A stretch of DNA of 49,376 nt from Duganella lactea (GTDB lineage Bacteria; Pseudomonadota; Gammaproteobacteria; Burkholderiales; Burkholderiaceae_D), in assembly GCF_009857505.1 (NCBI RefSeq), contig NZ_WWCP01000042.1, positions 1 to 49,376 on the forward strand. Reading direction: 5' to 3'. How positions within the stretch are numbered: the stretch's first letter is position 1; each line of letters begins with the position of its first letter. This document shows positions 36,261 to 45,569 of the stretch, piece by piece. The notes under the pieces are model-generated. The model was given only the letters and a program-made list of their open reading frames with translations, did no database searches and was not told the origin of the DNA. Made by a program: the position numbers and the translations under genes.

Positions 36261-39200
36261 TACCAATCAAGACTTGGAGCGTTTGAAACGTGCAATCAAA
36301 CTGCAGCGCCTGCAGCAGCGCAATGCGCAACCTGATAGCGCAGTGGATAAGGCTGCTATCCAGCCGGTTTCGCGCGAGGGACAGCTACCGCTGACCTGGG
36401 CCCAGCGTAGCTTGTGGTTTCTGGATCAGCTAGATCAGGCTGCCGGCGCCGCCTATCATATGCCGGTCGCATTGCGCCTGCGGGGGCAATTGAATTATGC
36501 GGCCTTGCGGGCTACGCTGGATCGTCTCATCAGCCGTCATGAAAGCCTGCGTACGCGCTTTGCGTTAGTCGACGGTGAGCCGGTGCAAGAGATCGTACCG
36601 GCCGATGCCGGGTTTGTTCTGGAGGAGCATGACCTGAGCGCTATGCATGAAGCGCAACAGAGCGCCGCAGTGGTGCGCTTGAGCCAGGATGAGGCAAGTC
36701 GGCCATTCGACTTGGCACAAGGCCCCTTGATTCGTGGACAACTGCTGACTTTGTCTAGTCAGGAGTGGGTGCTGCTGATCACGCAGCATCATATTATTTC
36801 AGACGCTTGGTCCAGCGGCATTTTTGTGCGCGAAGTACGCGAGTTGTACACGGCTTTTGCGCAAGGTAAAGACGATCCGTTACCACCATTGGCGATTCAG
36901 TACGCGGATTATGCGGCTTGGCAGCGTAGCTGGCTTCAAGGTGAGGTACTGGAGCGCCAGATCGCGTTTTGGAAAAAACATCTGGGTGGCGCGCCGGCAT
37001 TGCTGGAGCTGCCGACCGACCGTCCACGTCCGCCTCAGCAAAGTTATGCCGGCAGTCGTATCCATTTCACTTTGCCTGCTGAGTTATCGTCGGGGATTCG
37101 GGAGCTTGGCCGCGTTCATGGGGCAACATTATTCATGACGCTGCAAGCAGCGTTTGCTGTGCTCATGAGCCGCCTGAGTGGCCAGGACGATGTGGTTCTG
37201 GGCACGTCGATGTCGAACCGAAACATGGAGGAAATCGAATCACTGATCGGTTTCTTCGTCAATATGCGGGCTTTACGCGTTAAGCTCGACGATGATCCAA
37301 GTATCGACGCCTTGCTGGAGCGGGTCAAGGGGGTAACGCTGGAAGCCTATGCGCACCAAGACCTGCCATTTGAACAGGTGGTGGAGGCACTGCAGCCGAC
37401 GCGCAGCATGAGCTACAGCCCGGTGTTCCAAGTGATGCTCACCATGCAGAATACGCCCGGCGGCGGTGAGCTGGCGTTGCCGGGTTTATCCCTGTCGGTG
37501 CTGGAACAAGAGGCTAGCACCACTCACTTTGACTTATCGCTGACGTTGCGTGACTTACCGTCCGGCATAGAAGGTACTTTTGAATACGCGACTGACCTGT
37601 TCGATCGAACTACGATAGAGCGTATTGCACAGCACTGGCAAACGCTCATGGCTGCAATGGTGGCCGATCCAGGAAAATCGGTTAGTCGCTTGCCCATGCT
37701 GACCCCGGCTGATTACCGCTTGCTGACCAAGGATCTGAATGCGACACAGCGCGCTTACCCGTCGGAAAGCCTTTTACATCAGCTGTTTGAGGCTCAGGCG
37801 GCGCTGCAGCCAAATGTCGCTGCAGTTGTCGCTCGCGGACGTCAACTGAGTTACAGCGAGCTTAATGCGCGCGCTAACGTACTTGCACACCGGCTGCGCA
37901 CGCTTGGCGTGCAGCCGGATGACCGCGTGGCGATATGTGCGGGACGTTCGCTGGAAATGATAGTTGGCATACTGGGTATTCTCAAGGCCGGTGGCGCCTA
38001 CGTGCCGCTGGATCCAGATAGCCCGGCCGAGCGCCTTGCGCATATGATGGCCGATTGCAGACCGCGCGCCCTGCTGATCGAAGGAAGCAATGCGGCGGCC
38101 CTTGTTGCCGACACTATACCGGTAATCAATCTGCAGGATGTCGATTTGTCCAGCTGTGTAGATGAACAGATGCAGAACCTTGCTGTCGCCGATCTGACAG
38201 CGCAGCATCTGGCATATGTGATCTATACCTCCGGCTCGACTGGGCTACCCAAGGGGGTGATGGTCGAGCACGGTTCAGCAATCAACTTTTGGGATGTACT
38301 CAGTCAGGGCATTTATTTGCATTGCCAGGCACCGCTCCGGGTTGCGATGAATGCATCCTATTTCTTTGATATGTCGCTGAAAGCGCTGCTGCAGCTGCTA
38401 TCTGGGCACACCGTGGTATTAGTGCCGGCAGAGGCACGTGCCAGCGGTGCCGAGATGCTGCAGTTTATTCAACATGAAAATATCCAGGCCTTGGACTGTA
38501 CGCCGTCCCAGTTGGAACTGTTGTTGCAGGCCGGTTTGATGAATGGTGCCGGTAAGCTGCAGCGTGTGCTGATCGGTGGTGAGGCGCTCAGCGCCGCAAC
38601 GTGGGATCTGCTGAGTAGCACGAAATCGGCTATCCAGTTTTACAACATGTATGGCCCTACCGAGTGCACCGTGGACGCTACGATAGGCCTGATCAATGGC
38701 GCTGGAACGAGCAGAAACATCGGTCAGCCGGTGGCCAATACTCAGATCTATATTTTGGATGCGCATCTGCAGCCGGTGCCGTTGGGGGTGACGGGGGAGC
38801 TCTACATCGGTGGCGTTCAGGTAGCGCGCGGCTACCTGAACCGCCCCGAGTTAACGGCGCAGCGCTTCGTTGCCGACCCGTTCGGTGCCGCTGGCGGTCG
38901 CCTGTATCGCACCGGCGACCTGGCGCGCTGGCGGCCGGAGGGCGTGATCGAGTATCTGGGGCGCAACGACTTCCAGGTCAAGGTGCGCGGCTTCCGGATC
39001 GAGCTGGGCGAGATCGAGGCGCGCCTGGCGGCATGCGATGGGGTGCGCGAGGCTGTGGTGATCGCGCGCGAGGACGTGGCAGGCGACAAGCGGCTGGTGG
39101 CCTATCTGCTGGCGCAACCCGGTGCGGTGCTGGCGGCGGCGGCATTGCGTGAACAGTTGTCGCAGCACTTGGCGGAGTACATGGTGCCGTCGGCGTTCGT

Positions 39201-42200
39201 GGTGCTGGAAGCCTATCCGCTGACGCCAAACGGCAAGCTGGATCGCAAGGCGCTGCCGGCGCCGGATCAGGCGGCCGTGGCGACGCGGGCCTATGCAGCG
39301 CCGCAGGGCGAGATTGAGACGGCGGTAGCGCAGATCTGGCAGGAACTGCTGGGGCTGGAGCAGGTGGGCCGCCACGACCACTTCTTCGAATTGGGCGGCC
39401 ATTCACTGATGACGGTGCAGCTTGTTTCTCGCTTGCGCGCACTTTTCAGGGTTGATTTGGAATTGCGGGAAGTATTTGAGCATCCTACCTTGATTGCGCT
39501 AAGTCGTGTGCTTTCAAGTGCTGAGCACTCGACGATGACTGCATTGATGGCAGTGGACAGGGGCGATCCGCTGCCGTTGTCGTGGGCGCAGCGCAGTCTG
39601 TGGTTCCTTGACCAGTTTGATAAGGCAGCCGGCGCTGCCTACCGCATGCCGGTCTCGTTGCGGTTGAAGGGACGGCTGGATCTTGCAGCACTGCAGGCAA
39701 CACTGGATCGTATCATGGCGCGTCACGAGAGCCTGCGCACCTGCTTTGTAGTCCAAGATGGCGAGCCGGTGCAGGTAATCGCACCAGCCAATTGCGGCTT
39801 TGCGCTGACACAGCACGACATGAGTGGTTTGCATGATTCTGAGCAGGAAGTCGCGATGGCGCGCTGGAATGATGAGGAGGCAGCACGACCGTTTGACTTG
39901 GCGTGCGGCCCACTCATCCGAGGTAGCTTGCTTAAGATAGCCGAAGATGAATTTATACTGTCTATCAACTATCACCACATCATTTCGGATGGTTGGTCTA
40001 CAGGCATCCTGGTGCGCGAAGTACGAACACTTTATAGCGCTTTTGTTCAGGGCCTACCTGATCCGCTGGCGCCTTTGGCGATCCAGTATGCGGACTATGC
40101 GGCCTGGCAGCGCGGCTGGCTGCAGGGCGAAGTGCTGGAACGCCAGCTCGGCTACTGGAAGCAGCATCTGGGAGGGGCGCCAGCGCTGCTGGAGTTGCCG
40201 ACCGACCGGCCGCGTCCGGCACAGCAAAGCTATGCGGGCGATCGGGTGCATTTCACGCTGCCGGCGGTGCTGACGTCGGGGCTGCGCGAGCTGAGCCGCG
40301 CGCATGGGGCGACGCTGTTCATGACCCTGCAGGCAGCATTTGTTGTGCTGATGGGGCGCTTAAGCGGACAGAGCGACATTGTTCTGGGAACCTCGATGGC
40401 AAACCGTCGCCGTGCGGAAGTGGAGAACCTGATCGGTTTCTTCGTCAATATGCGCGCGCTGCGGGTGAAGCTGGATGACGATCCTGACGTGAACGCGCTG
40501 CTGGCGCGGGTGAAGGCCGATACGCTGGAGGCGTATGCGCACCAGGACTTGCCGTTTGAGCAGGTGGTGGAGGCACTGCAGCCGGTGCGCAGCATGAGCT
40601 ACAGCCCGCTGTTCCAGGTGATGTTGACGATGCAAAATACACCAGACGGCGGGCCGCTGGTTCTGCCGCAGCTAACACTGTCGCCGGTAGAGCAAAAGGG
40701 TAGCAGTACGCACTTTGATTTGTCGCTGACCTTGTTTGATCATCCGGATCAGATCGAAGGAGTGTTTGACTATGCGACCGTCCTGTTTGACGCATCGACG
40801 ATTGAACGGATGGCGGCGCAATGGCGCCTGCTGTTGACGGCGATGGTAGCCGATCCGGCGCAGCGGGTAAGCCGTTTGCCGGTCATCGACGAGCAGGGGT
40901 TGCAGCAGTTGCTGCTGGAGTTCAACGCGACAGAGCGGGCGTATCCGGTTGAACAGAAGGTGCACCAGCTGTTCGAAGAACATGCCGCACGTCAGCCCGG
41001 CGCGGTAGCGCTTGTCGTTGGCGATGTGAAGCTAAGCTATGGCGAGCTCAATGCGCGTGCCAACCAGGTAGCGCACCGCCTGCTGGCGCTCGGTGTGGGG
41101 ACGGATGCGCGGGTGGCAATCTGCGCCGAACGCAGCGTGGAGATGGTGGTGGGGTTGCTGGGCATCCTGAAGGCCGGCGGTGCGTATGTGCCGCTCGATC
41201 CGGCCTATCCAGTCGAGCGCCTGGCCTATATGCTGGAAGACAGCGCGCCGGTGGCGCTGCTGCAGTACGGCTGGCAGGCGCCGGCCGGGCTGGCCATGCC
41301 GGTACTGGCGCTGGGTGATGCCTCAACTTGGTCTGGCTACAGTGCGGATAATCCGGCCGTGCCGGTATTGTCGTCGCAACTGGCCTATGTGATCTATACC
41401 TCCGGTTCCACTGGCAAGCCGAAGGGTGTCATGATCGAACACGCGGGCTTGAGCAATTACCTGCAATGGGCGCTGGCAGACTACTGTCAGCTGCAGGGAC
41501 ACTCGTCTATCGTGTCGTCGCCGATCGCCTTTGATGCGACGATCACCAGCCTGTATCTGCCGCTGGTGAGTGGCAACGCGGTGACGCTGCTGCGCGACGG
41601 CGACGAGGTATCGGGACTGGAAGCGCTGTTGCGCACGCAGCAGCACTGGGGACTGGTGAAAATTACCCCTGCGCATCTGGCGATGCTGGGTCAAAGCTTG
41701 CGTGACCATGGTGCGCCCTGTGATGTAGGCTTGTTTGTGGTGGGCGGGGAAGCTTTGCCGATGTCGACCGTGGCGCTCTGGCGTGAGATCTGCCCGCAAG
41801 CGCGTATCGTCAATGAATATGGACCGACCGAAACGGTGGTCGGTTGCATCACTCATGATGCGCCGCCGGTGGCTAATGACGAGCGGGATGTTCCGATCGG
41901 CCGCCCGATTGGCAATACACAAATCTATATTCTCGATGCACACATGCAGCCGGTGCCGGTCGGCGTAACGGGGGAAATCTACATTGGTGGCGCCGGGGTG
42001 GCGCGCGGCTACCTGAACCGTCCTGAGCTGACGGCGCAGCGCTTCATTGCCGACCCGTTCGGTGCCGCTGGCGGTCGCCTGTATCGCACCGGCGACCTGG
42101 CGCGCTGGCGGCCGGAGGGCGTGATCGAGTATCTGGGGCGCAACGACTTCCAGGTCAAGGTGCGCGGCTTCCGGATCGAGCTGGGCGAGATCGAGGCGCG

Positions 42201-44370
42201 CCTGGCGGCATGCGATGGGGTGCGCGAGGCCGTGGTGATCGCGCGCGAGGACGTGGCAGGCGACAAGCGGCTGGTGGCCTATTTGCTGGCGCAGCCCGGT
42301 GCGGTGCTGGCGGCGGCAGCATTGCGTGAACAGTTGTTGCAGCACTTGGCGGAGTACATGGTGCCGTCGGCGTTCGTGGTGCTGGAAGCCTATCCGCTGA
42401 CGCCAAACGGCAAGCTGGATCGCAAGGCGCTGCCGGTGCCGGATCAGGCGGCCGTGGCGACGCGGGCCTATGCAGCGCCGCAGGGCGAGATTGAGACGGC
42501 GGTAGCGCGGATCTGGCAGGAGCTGCTGGGGCTGGAGCAGGTGGGCCGCCACGACCATTTCTTCGAACTGGGCGGCCACTCGTTATTGGCGGTGCAGATG
42601 ATGTCGCGCCTGCGCCAGATGCTGCGGATAAATGCGGCTTTGCGTGAATTGTTTATCCACCCTGTTTTAGTTGACTTCGTCAAAGCGATCAGCGTGCGTG
42701 GGGACGATCATCAAGGGAATGTCGCCGCGATCAGAACGACTGGAAGCCAGGCACCGCTGTTCTTTGTTCACCCGGCGGGAGGGCAGGTTGATGCCGCCAG
42801 GAGACTCGCCGCCGTGCTTGATGCGGAGATCCCGGTCTACGGCTTGGTGGCCACGGGCCTGGAAGCAGGGGAGCTGCCATTAAGCTCTGTGGAAGATATG
42901 GCAGCGCGATATCTCGGGGAAATCCGCAAGGTTCAACCGCAAGGCCCTTATCGACTAGCAGGATGGTCGGCGGGTGGCATGATCGCCTACGAGATCGCGA
43001 ACCAACTTGTCAGCCTCGATGAAACAGTGGAGTATCTGGGGCTGATTGATACACCAAATAACGGTGGCTCTGGCTTGGTGCAGCCAAAGGCTGAGCCGGG
43101 AGTGGATGATACCGTGGTTCTTTTGCTGTGGTTGCTCAGAGAGTGGCCCGAGCTTGAAGTGTTGCGCCCGTTGGCCGCAGTTGGAAACGCAAGCCAGTTC
43201 CTGCGGGAATGCCAGATAAAAGAACTGTTTGTGGCGGACATTGATACGGCAACTTTCCTGCGCCATTTACGGGTATGGCAATCAACCTCGCAAGCGGTTC
43301 AGCAATATGTACCTGCACCGCTGTCCGCGCCCTTGACGCTGTTCATTGCCAAGGAAGTAGTACGTACAGATGAGACGCTCGGTTGGGGCGAATTGATGGG
43401 GGCACGCTTGCGTCGCATCCCGGCCAATGGCAATCACCTCTCCATAATGGATTCGCCTCACATTGCCGAATTGGGGCGTGCAATGAGCGAACAGCTAAAC
43501 GCCGGGGGAGACCCGACCCCTCCGCCGGAACGCGCCTACAGCCCACGTGTCATCATACAGAAAGGCACAGTGGGGAAATCCCCCGTGTTCTGTATCCCTG
43601 GGGCGGGGGCTAGCGTTACATCGTTCTGTGCGCTGGCTGAGGCGCTAGGGAACGCAATACCCGTGATTGGACTTCAACCGCGTGGGCTATGCGGGATTCT
43701 GGCACCCTACGGCGATGTGGAAACGGCTGCGGACGCCAATCTCAGGGCAATGTGGGAGCAGCAACCCGAAGGACCTTATCACCTCGTCGGTCATTCCTTC
43801 GGCGGTTGGGTGGCGCTGGAGATGGCACGGCGGCTTCTCGCTGAAGGCGCAGAGGTGTCGACGTTAATGCTAATCGACTCGACGCCTCCCCCCGATAACG
43901 GCCTGAGTGACAGACGCTTCACCAGAGTACAGGGGCTGCTACGATTAACTGAGTTGTTTGAGTTAAGTGTGGGTAAGCCTTTAGGAGTGGCCGAGGGCGA
44001 TTTTACGGGGCTATCTGGCGATGCCCAGATCGCGCTACTGTTGTCCAAAACGATTGCCTCAGGCTTAGTGCCGCCCAAGACTACGTTACAAACTTTGAAG
44101 GGAGTCTTCCGGGCATTCATGGCGGCATTGAATACGCGATATGAGCCGGCGTCTGCGTATTCCGGCGCGCTGCAGTTAGTGCTGGCAGAAAGTCCACGTC
44201 ACAGCTGTTTGCCGGAGGGCGCCATCTCGGCGTTTGCGCGATGGCGGCGTTACGCCCCCCGTGCCGCGATGCTTGAATCCGCCGGAAATCATGTCACGGT
44301 ATTGCATTCTCGCAATGTTGCCGAGCTGGCCGATTGGATACATGCCACTCTCCTGGAGCCGTCAAAGTGA
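36253..44370 (+). CDS. NRPS4: C-A(Glu-like)-T-C-A(Asn)-T-TE-TE
   Basis: The terminal synthetase, 2,705 residues. GTG 36253 has AAGGA 7 nt upstream and overlaps the NRPS3 stop by 8 bp. C1 (about 45-480) has HHIISDA at 179-185, not HHxxxDG. A1 (about 495-1010) has code DMKDLGMVDK, nearest to the glutamate code DAKDLGVVDK. T1 Ser is about 1051. C2 (about 1100-1530) has HHIISDG near 1241. A2 (about 1555-2070) has code DATKVGEVGK, nearest to asparagine (DLTKVGEVGK). T2 Ser is about 2110. Two thioesterases end the protein: TE1 with GWSAGG (Ser 2239) and His about 2395, and TE2 with GHSFGG (Ser 2515) and His about 2680. Tandem thioesterases release or cyclise peptides, with the second often proofreading. 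This gene probably performs the last steps. Confidence 0.93.
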   Translation: MNNTNQDLERLKRAIKLQRLQQRNAQPDSAVDKAAIQPVSREGQLPLTWAQRSLWFLDQLDQAAGAAYHMPVALRLRGQLNYAALRATLDRLISRHESLRTRFALVDGEPVQEIVPADAGFVLEEHDLSAMHEAQQSAAVVRLSQDEASRPFDLAQGPLIRGQLLTLSSQEWVLLITQHHIISDAWSSGIFVREVRELYTAFAQGKDDPLPPLAIQYADYAAWQRSWLQGEVLERQIAFWKKHLGGAPALLELPTDRPRPPQQSYAGSRIHFTLPAELSSGIRELGRVHGATLFMTLQAAFAVLMSRLSGQDDVVLGTSMSNRNMEEIESLIGFFVNMRALRVKLDDDPSIDALLERVKGVTLEAYAHQDLPFEQVVEALQPTRSMSYSPVFQVMLTMQNTPGGGELALPGLSLSVLEQEASTTHFDLSLTLRDLPSGIEGTFEYATDLFDRTTIERIAQHWQTLMAAMVADPGKSVSRLPMLTPADYRLLTKDLNATQRAYPSESLLHQLFEAQAALQPNVAAVVARGRQLSYSELNARANVLAHRLRTLGVQPDDRVAICAGRSLEMIVGILGILKAGGAYVPLDPDSPAERLAHMMADCRPRALLIEGSNAAALVADTIPVINLQDVDLSSCVDEQMQNLAVADLTAQHLAYVIYTSGSTGLPKGVMVEHGSAINFWDVLSQGIYLHCQAPLRVAMNASYFFDMSLKALLQLLSGHTVVLVPAEARASGAEMLQFIQHENIQALDCTPSQLELLLQAGLMNGAGKLQRVLIGGEALSAATWDLLSSTKSAIQFYNMYGPTECTVDATIGLINGAGTSRNIGQPVANTQIYILDAHLQPVPLGVTGELYIGGVQVARGYLNRPELTAQRFVADPFGAAGGRLYRTGDLARWRPEGVIEYLGRNDFQVKVRGFRIELGEIEARLAACDGVREAVVIAREDVAGDKRLVAYLLAQPGAVLAAAALREQLSQHLAEYMVPSAFVVLEAYPLTPNGKLDRKALPAPDQAAVATRAYAAPQGEIETAVAQIWQELLGLEQVGRHDHFFELGGHSLMTVQLVSRLRALFRVDLELREVFEHPTLIALSRVLSSAEHSTMTALMAVDRGDPLPLSWAQRSLWFLDQFDKAAGAAYRMPVSLRLKGRLDLAALQATLDRIMARHESLRTCFVVQDGEPVQVIAPANCGFALTQHDMSGLHDSEQEVAMARWNDEEAARPFDLACGPLIRGSLLKIAEDEFILSINYHHIISDGWSTGILVREVRTLYSAFVQGLPDPLAPLAIQYADYAAWQRGWLQGEVLERQLGYWKQHLGGAPALLELPTDRPRPAQQSYAGDRVHFTLPAVLTSGLRELSRAHGATLFMTLQAAFVVLMGRLSGQSDIVLGTSMANRRRAEVENLIGFFVNMRALRVKLDDDPDVNALLARVKADTLEAYAHQDLPFEQVVEALQPVRSMSYSPLFQVMLTMQNTPDGGPLVLPQLTLSPVEQKGSSTHFDLSLTLFDHPDQIEGVFDYATVLFDASTIERMAAQWRLLLTAMVADPAQRVSRLPVIDEQGLQQLLLEFNATERAYPVEQKVHQLFEEHAARQPGAVALVVGDVKLSYGELNARANQVAHRLLALGVGTDARVAICAERSVEMVVGLLGILKAGGAYVPLDPAYPVERLAYMLEDSAPVALLQYGWQAPAGLAMPVLALGDASTWSGYSADNPAVPVLSSQLAYVIYTSGSTGKPKGVMIEHAGLSNYLQWALADYCQLQGHSSIVSSPIAFDATITSLYLPLVSGNAVTLLRDGDEVSGLEALLRTQQHWGLVKITPAHLAMLGQSLRDHGAPCDVGLFVVGGEALPMSTVALWREICPQARIVNEYGPTETVVGCITHDAPPVANDERDVPIGRPIGNTQIYILDAHMQPVPVGVTGEIYIGGAGVARGYLNRPELTAQRFIADPFGAAGGRLYRTGDLARWRPEGVIEYLGRNDFQVKVRGFRIELGEIEARLAACDGVREAVVIAREDVAGDKRLVAYLLAQPGAVLAAAALREQLLQHLAEYMVPSAFVVLEAYPLTPNGKLDRKALPVPDQAAVATRAYAAPQGEIETAVARIWQELLGLEQVGRHDHFFELGGHSLLAVQMMSRLRQMLRINAALRELFIHPVLVDFVKAISVRGDDHQGNVAAIRTTGSQAPLFFVHPAGGQVDAARRLAAVLDAEIPVYGLVATGLEAGELPLSSVEDMAARYLGEIRKVQPQGPYRLAGWSAGGMIAYEIANQLVSLDETVEYLGLIDTPNNGGSGLVQPKAEPGVDDTVVLLLWLLREWPELEVLRPLAAVGNASQFLRECQIKELFVADIDTATFLRHLRVWQSTSQAVQQYVPAPLSAPLTLFIAKEVVRTDETLGWGELMGARLRRIPANGNHLSIMDSPHIAELGRAMSEQLNAGGDPTPPPERAYSPRVIIQKGTVGKSPVFCIPGAGASVTSFCALAEALGNAIPVIGLQPRGLCGILAPYGDVETAADANLRAMWEQQPEGPYHLVGHSFGGWVALEMARRLLAEGAEVSTLMLIDSTPPPDNGLSDRRFTRVQGLLRLTELFELSVGKPLGVAEGDFTGLSGDAQIALLLSKTIASGLVPPKTTLQTLKGVFRAFMAALNTRYEPASAYSGALQLVLAESPRHSCLPEGAISAFARWRRYAPRAAMLESAGNHVTVLHSRNVAELADWIHATLLEPSK

Positions 44371-44401
44371 TTGCAATCGAAAAATTCAGGGGGGATGAAG
44401 C

Positions 44402-45550
44402 ATGAGTGCACTTTCGCATATCAGCTGTGTGGAAGACTTGCGTCGGATGGCGCGGGGAAGGGTTCCTCGCATGTTCTACGATTATGTAGATGCGGGATCA
44501 TGGTCAGAGTCGACGTATCGGGATAATGAGTTAGCCTTAGCACGCTTAAAATTTCAGGCGCGTGTCGCCGTGGACGTGCAGCAGCGTTCAACGCGTTCAT
44601 CTATGCTTGGCCAGGAGGTAACAATGCCGGTGGCTCTGGCGCCAGTGGGTTTGGCGGGCATGATATGGGCAGATGGGGAGATGCTCGCTGCGCGCGCTGC
44701 CAAGCGATTTGGCGTGCCGTTTTCGCTCTCTACGATGAGCATCTGCTCCCTTGAAGATGTCGCGGCGCATATTCGTCATCCTTTCTGGTTTCAGTTGTAT
44801 ATGATGCGCGACAGGGAGTTTGTTGCTAGGTTGATTGAGCGGGCACGCGCAGCAGAATGTTCCGCCCTGATACTCACTTTGGATCTAGCGGTGCCAGCGC
44901 GCCGCCACAAGGACATTCGCAATGGACTAACTGTCCCGCTAAGCCCTACTGTGAGGAATCTGGTGCATCTTGCCTCTCGGCCGCGCTGGTGCATGGACAT
45001 GCTGCGGACGCCGCGAAGAACCTTCGGGAACATTATTGGACACGCGAATGACGTGAACGATCTGAAGTCCTTTTGGAAGTGGTCTGCCGGACAATTCGAT
45101 CAGACCGTCTCCTGGGCCGATGTCGAATGGGTCAAGCGGCTATGGGGAGGCAAGCTGATTGTGAAAGGAATTATGAACGCGGAAGATGCGGTTCTTGCGG
45201 TACGCAGCGGTGCTGACGCAGTTGTGGTTTCGAATCACGGGGGGCGCCAACTTGACGGGGCTGCGGCGAGCATCGAGGTGCTGCCGGAGGTAGTTCAAGC
45301 AGTGGGACAAAGCGTGGAAGTACATTTGGACAGCGGTGTACGCAGCGGACAGGATGTGTTGCGCGCATGTGCACTGGGCGCGAAGGGTGTCTATGTTGGC
45401 CGCCCTATCTTGTATGGCCTGGGCGCCTCGGGTGAGCAGGGCGTGTCACGCACACTGGAGCTGTTGCAAGATGAACTAGACCTGACGATGGCATTGTGCG
45501 GTTTGCGTGGGGTAGAAGAAGCCGGGATGCATATTTTGCGTGGGCGCTGA
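44402..45550 (+). CDS. FMN-dependent alpha-hydroxy-acid oxidase/dehydrogenase (Hmo/LldD-like)
   Basis: A 382-residue TIM-barrel flavoenzyme. Visible are RVPRMFYDYVDAGSWSESTYRDN near the N-terminus, PVALAPVGLAGMIWADGE, the catalytic His in VVVSNHGGRQLDGAAAS, and the FMN phosphate part HLDSGVRSGQDVLRACALGAKGVYVGRPILYGL. Length matches L-lactate dehydrogenase (LldD), glycolate oxidase and 4-hydroxymandelate oxidase (Hmo). In arylglycine pathways Hmo turns 4-hydroxymandelate into the keto acid that the aminotransferase aminates. Here that role is suggested by the VOC and aminotransferase genes, but oxidation of another hydroxy acid is equally open. A strong purine-rich ribosome site lies before ATG 44402, 31 bp after NRPS4. 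The stop lies 20 bp before the next start. Confidence 0.88.
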   Translation: MSALSHISCVEDLRRMARGRVPRMFYDYVDAGSWSESTYRDNELALARLKFQARVAVDVQQRSTRSSMLGQEVTMPVALAPVGLAGMIWADGEMLAARAAKRFGVPFSLSTMSICSLEDVAAHIRHPFWFQLYMMRDREFVARLIERARAAECSALILTLDLAVPARRHKDIRNGLTVPLSPTVRNLVHLASRPRWCMDMLRTPRRTFGNIIGHANDVNDLKSFWKWSAGQFDQTVSWADVEWVKRLWGGKLIVKGIMNAEDAVLAVRSGADAVVVSNHGGRQLDGAAASIEVLPEVVQAVGQSVEVHLDSGVRSGQDVLRACALGAKGVYVGRPILYGLGASGEQGVSRTLELLQDELDLTMALCGLRGVEEAGMHILRGR

Positions 45551-45569
45551 GCGTATTATTGAGGACGTT

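Noticed and set aside
41323..42579. Long open frame (418 codons) on the minus strand inside NRPS4, with similar ones at 15,007-16,203 and 33,183-34,088
   Set aside because: They lie opposite strongly conserved A- and C-domain sequence. Their recurrence follows the NRPS repeats, and their His/Arg/Gln-rich composition is that of antisense shadows in GC-rich DNA.
28650..44370. An Hpg-activating A domain to match the possible arylglycine genes
   Set aside because: None of the seven pocket codes resembles the usual Hpg code (DIFHLGLLCK type). Only the two unassigned pockets remain possible.
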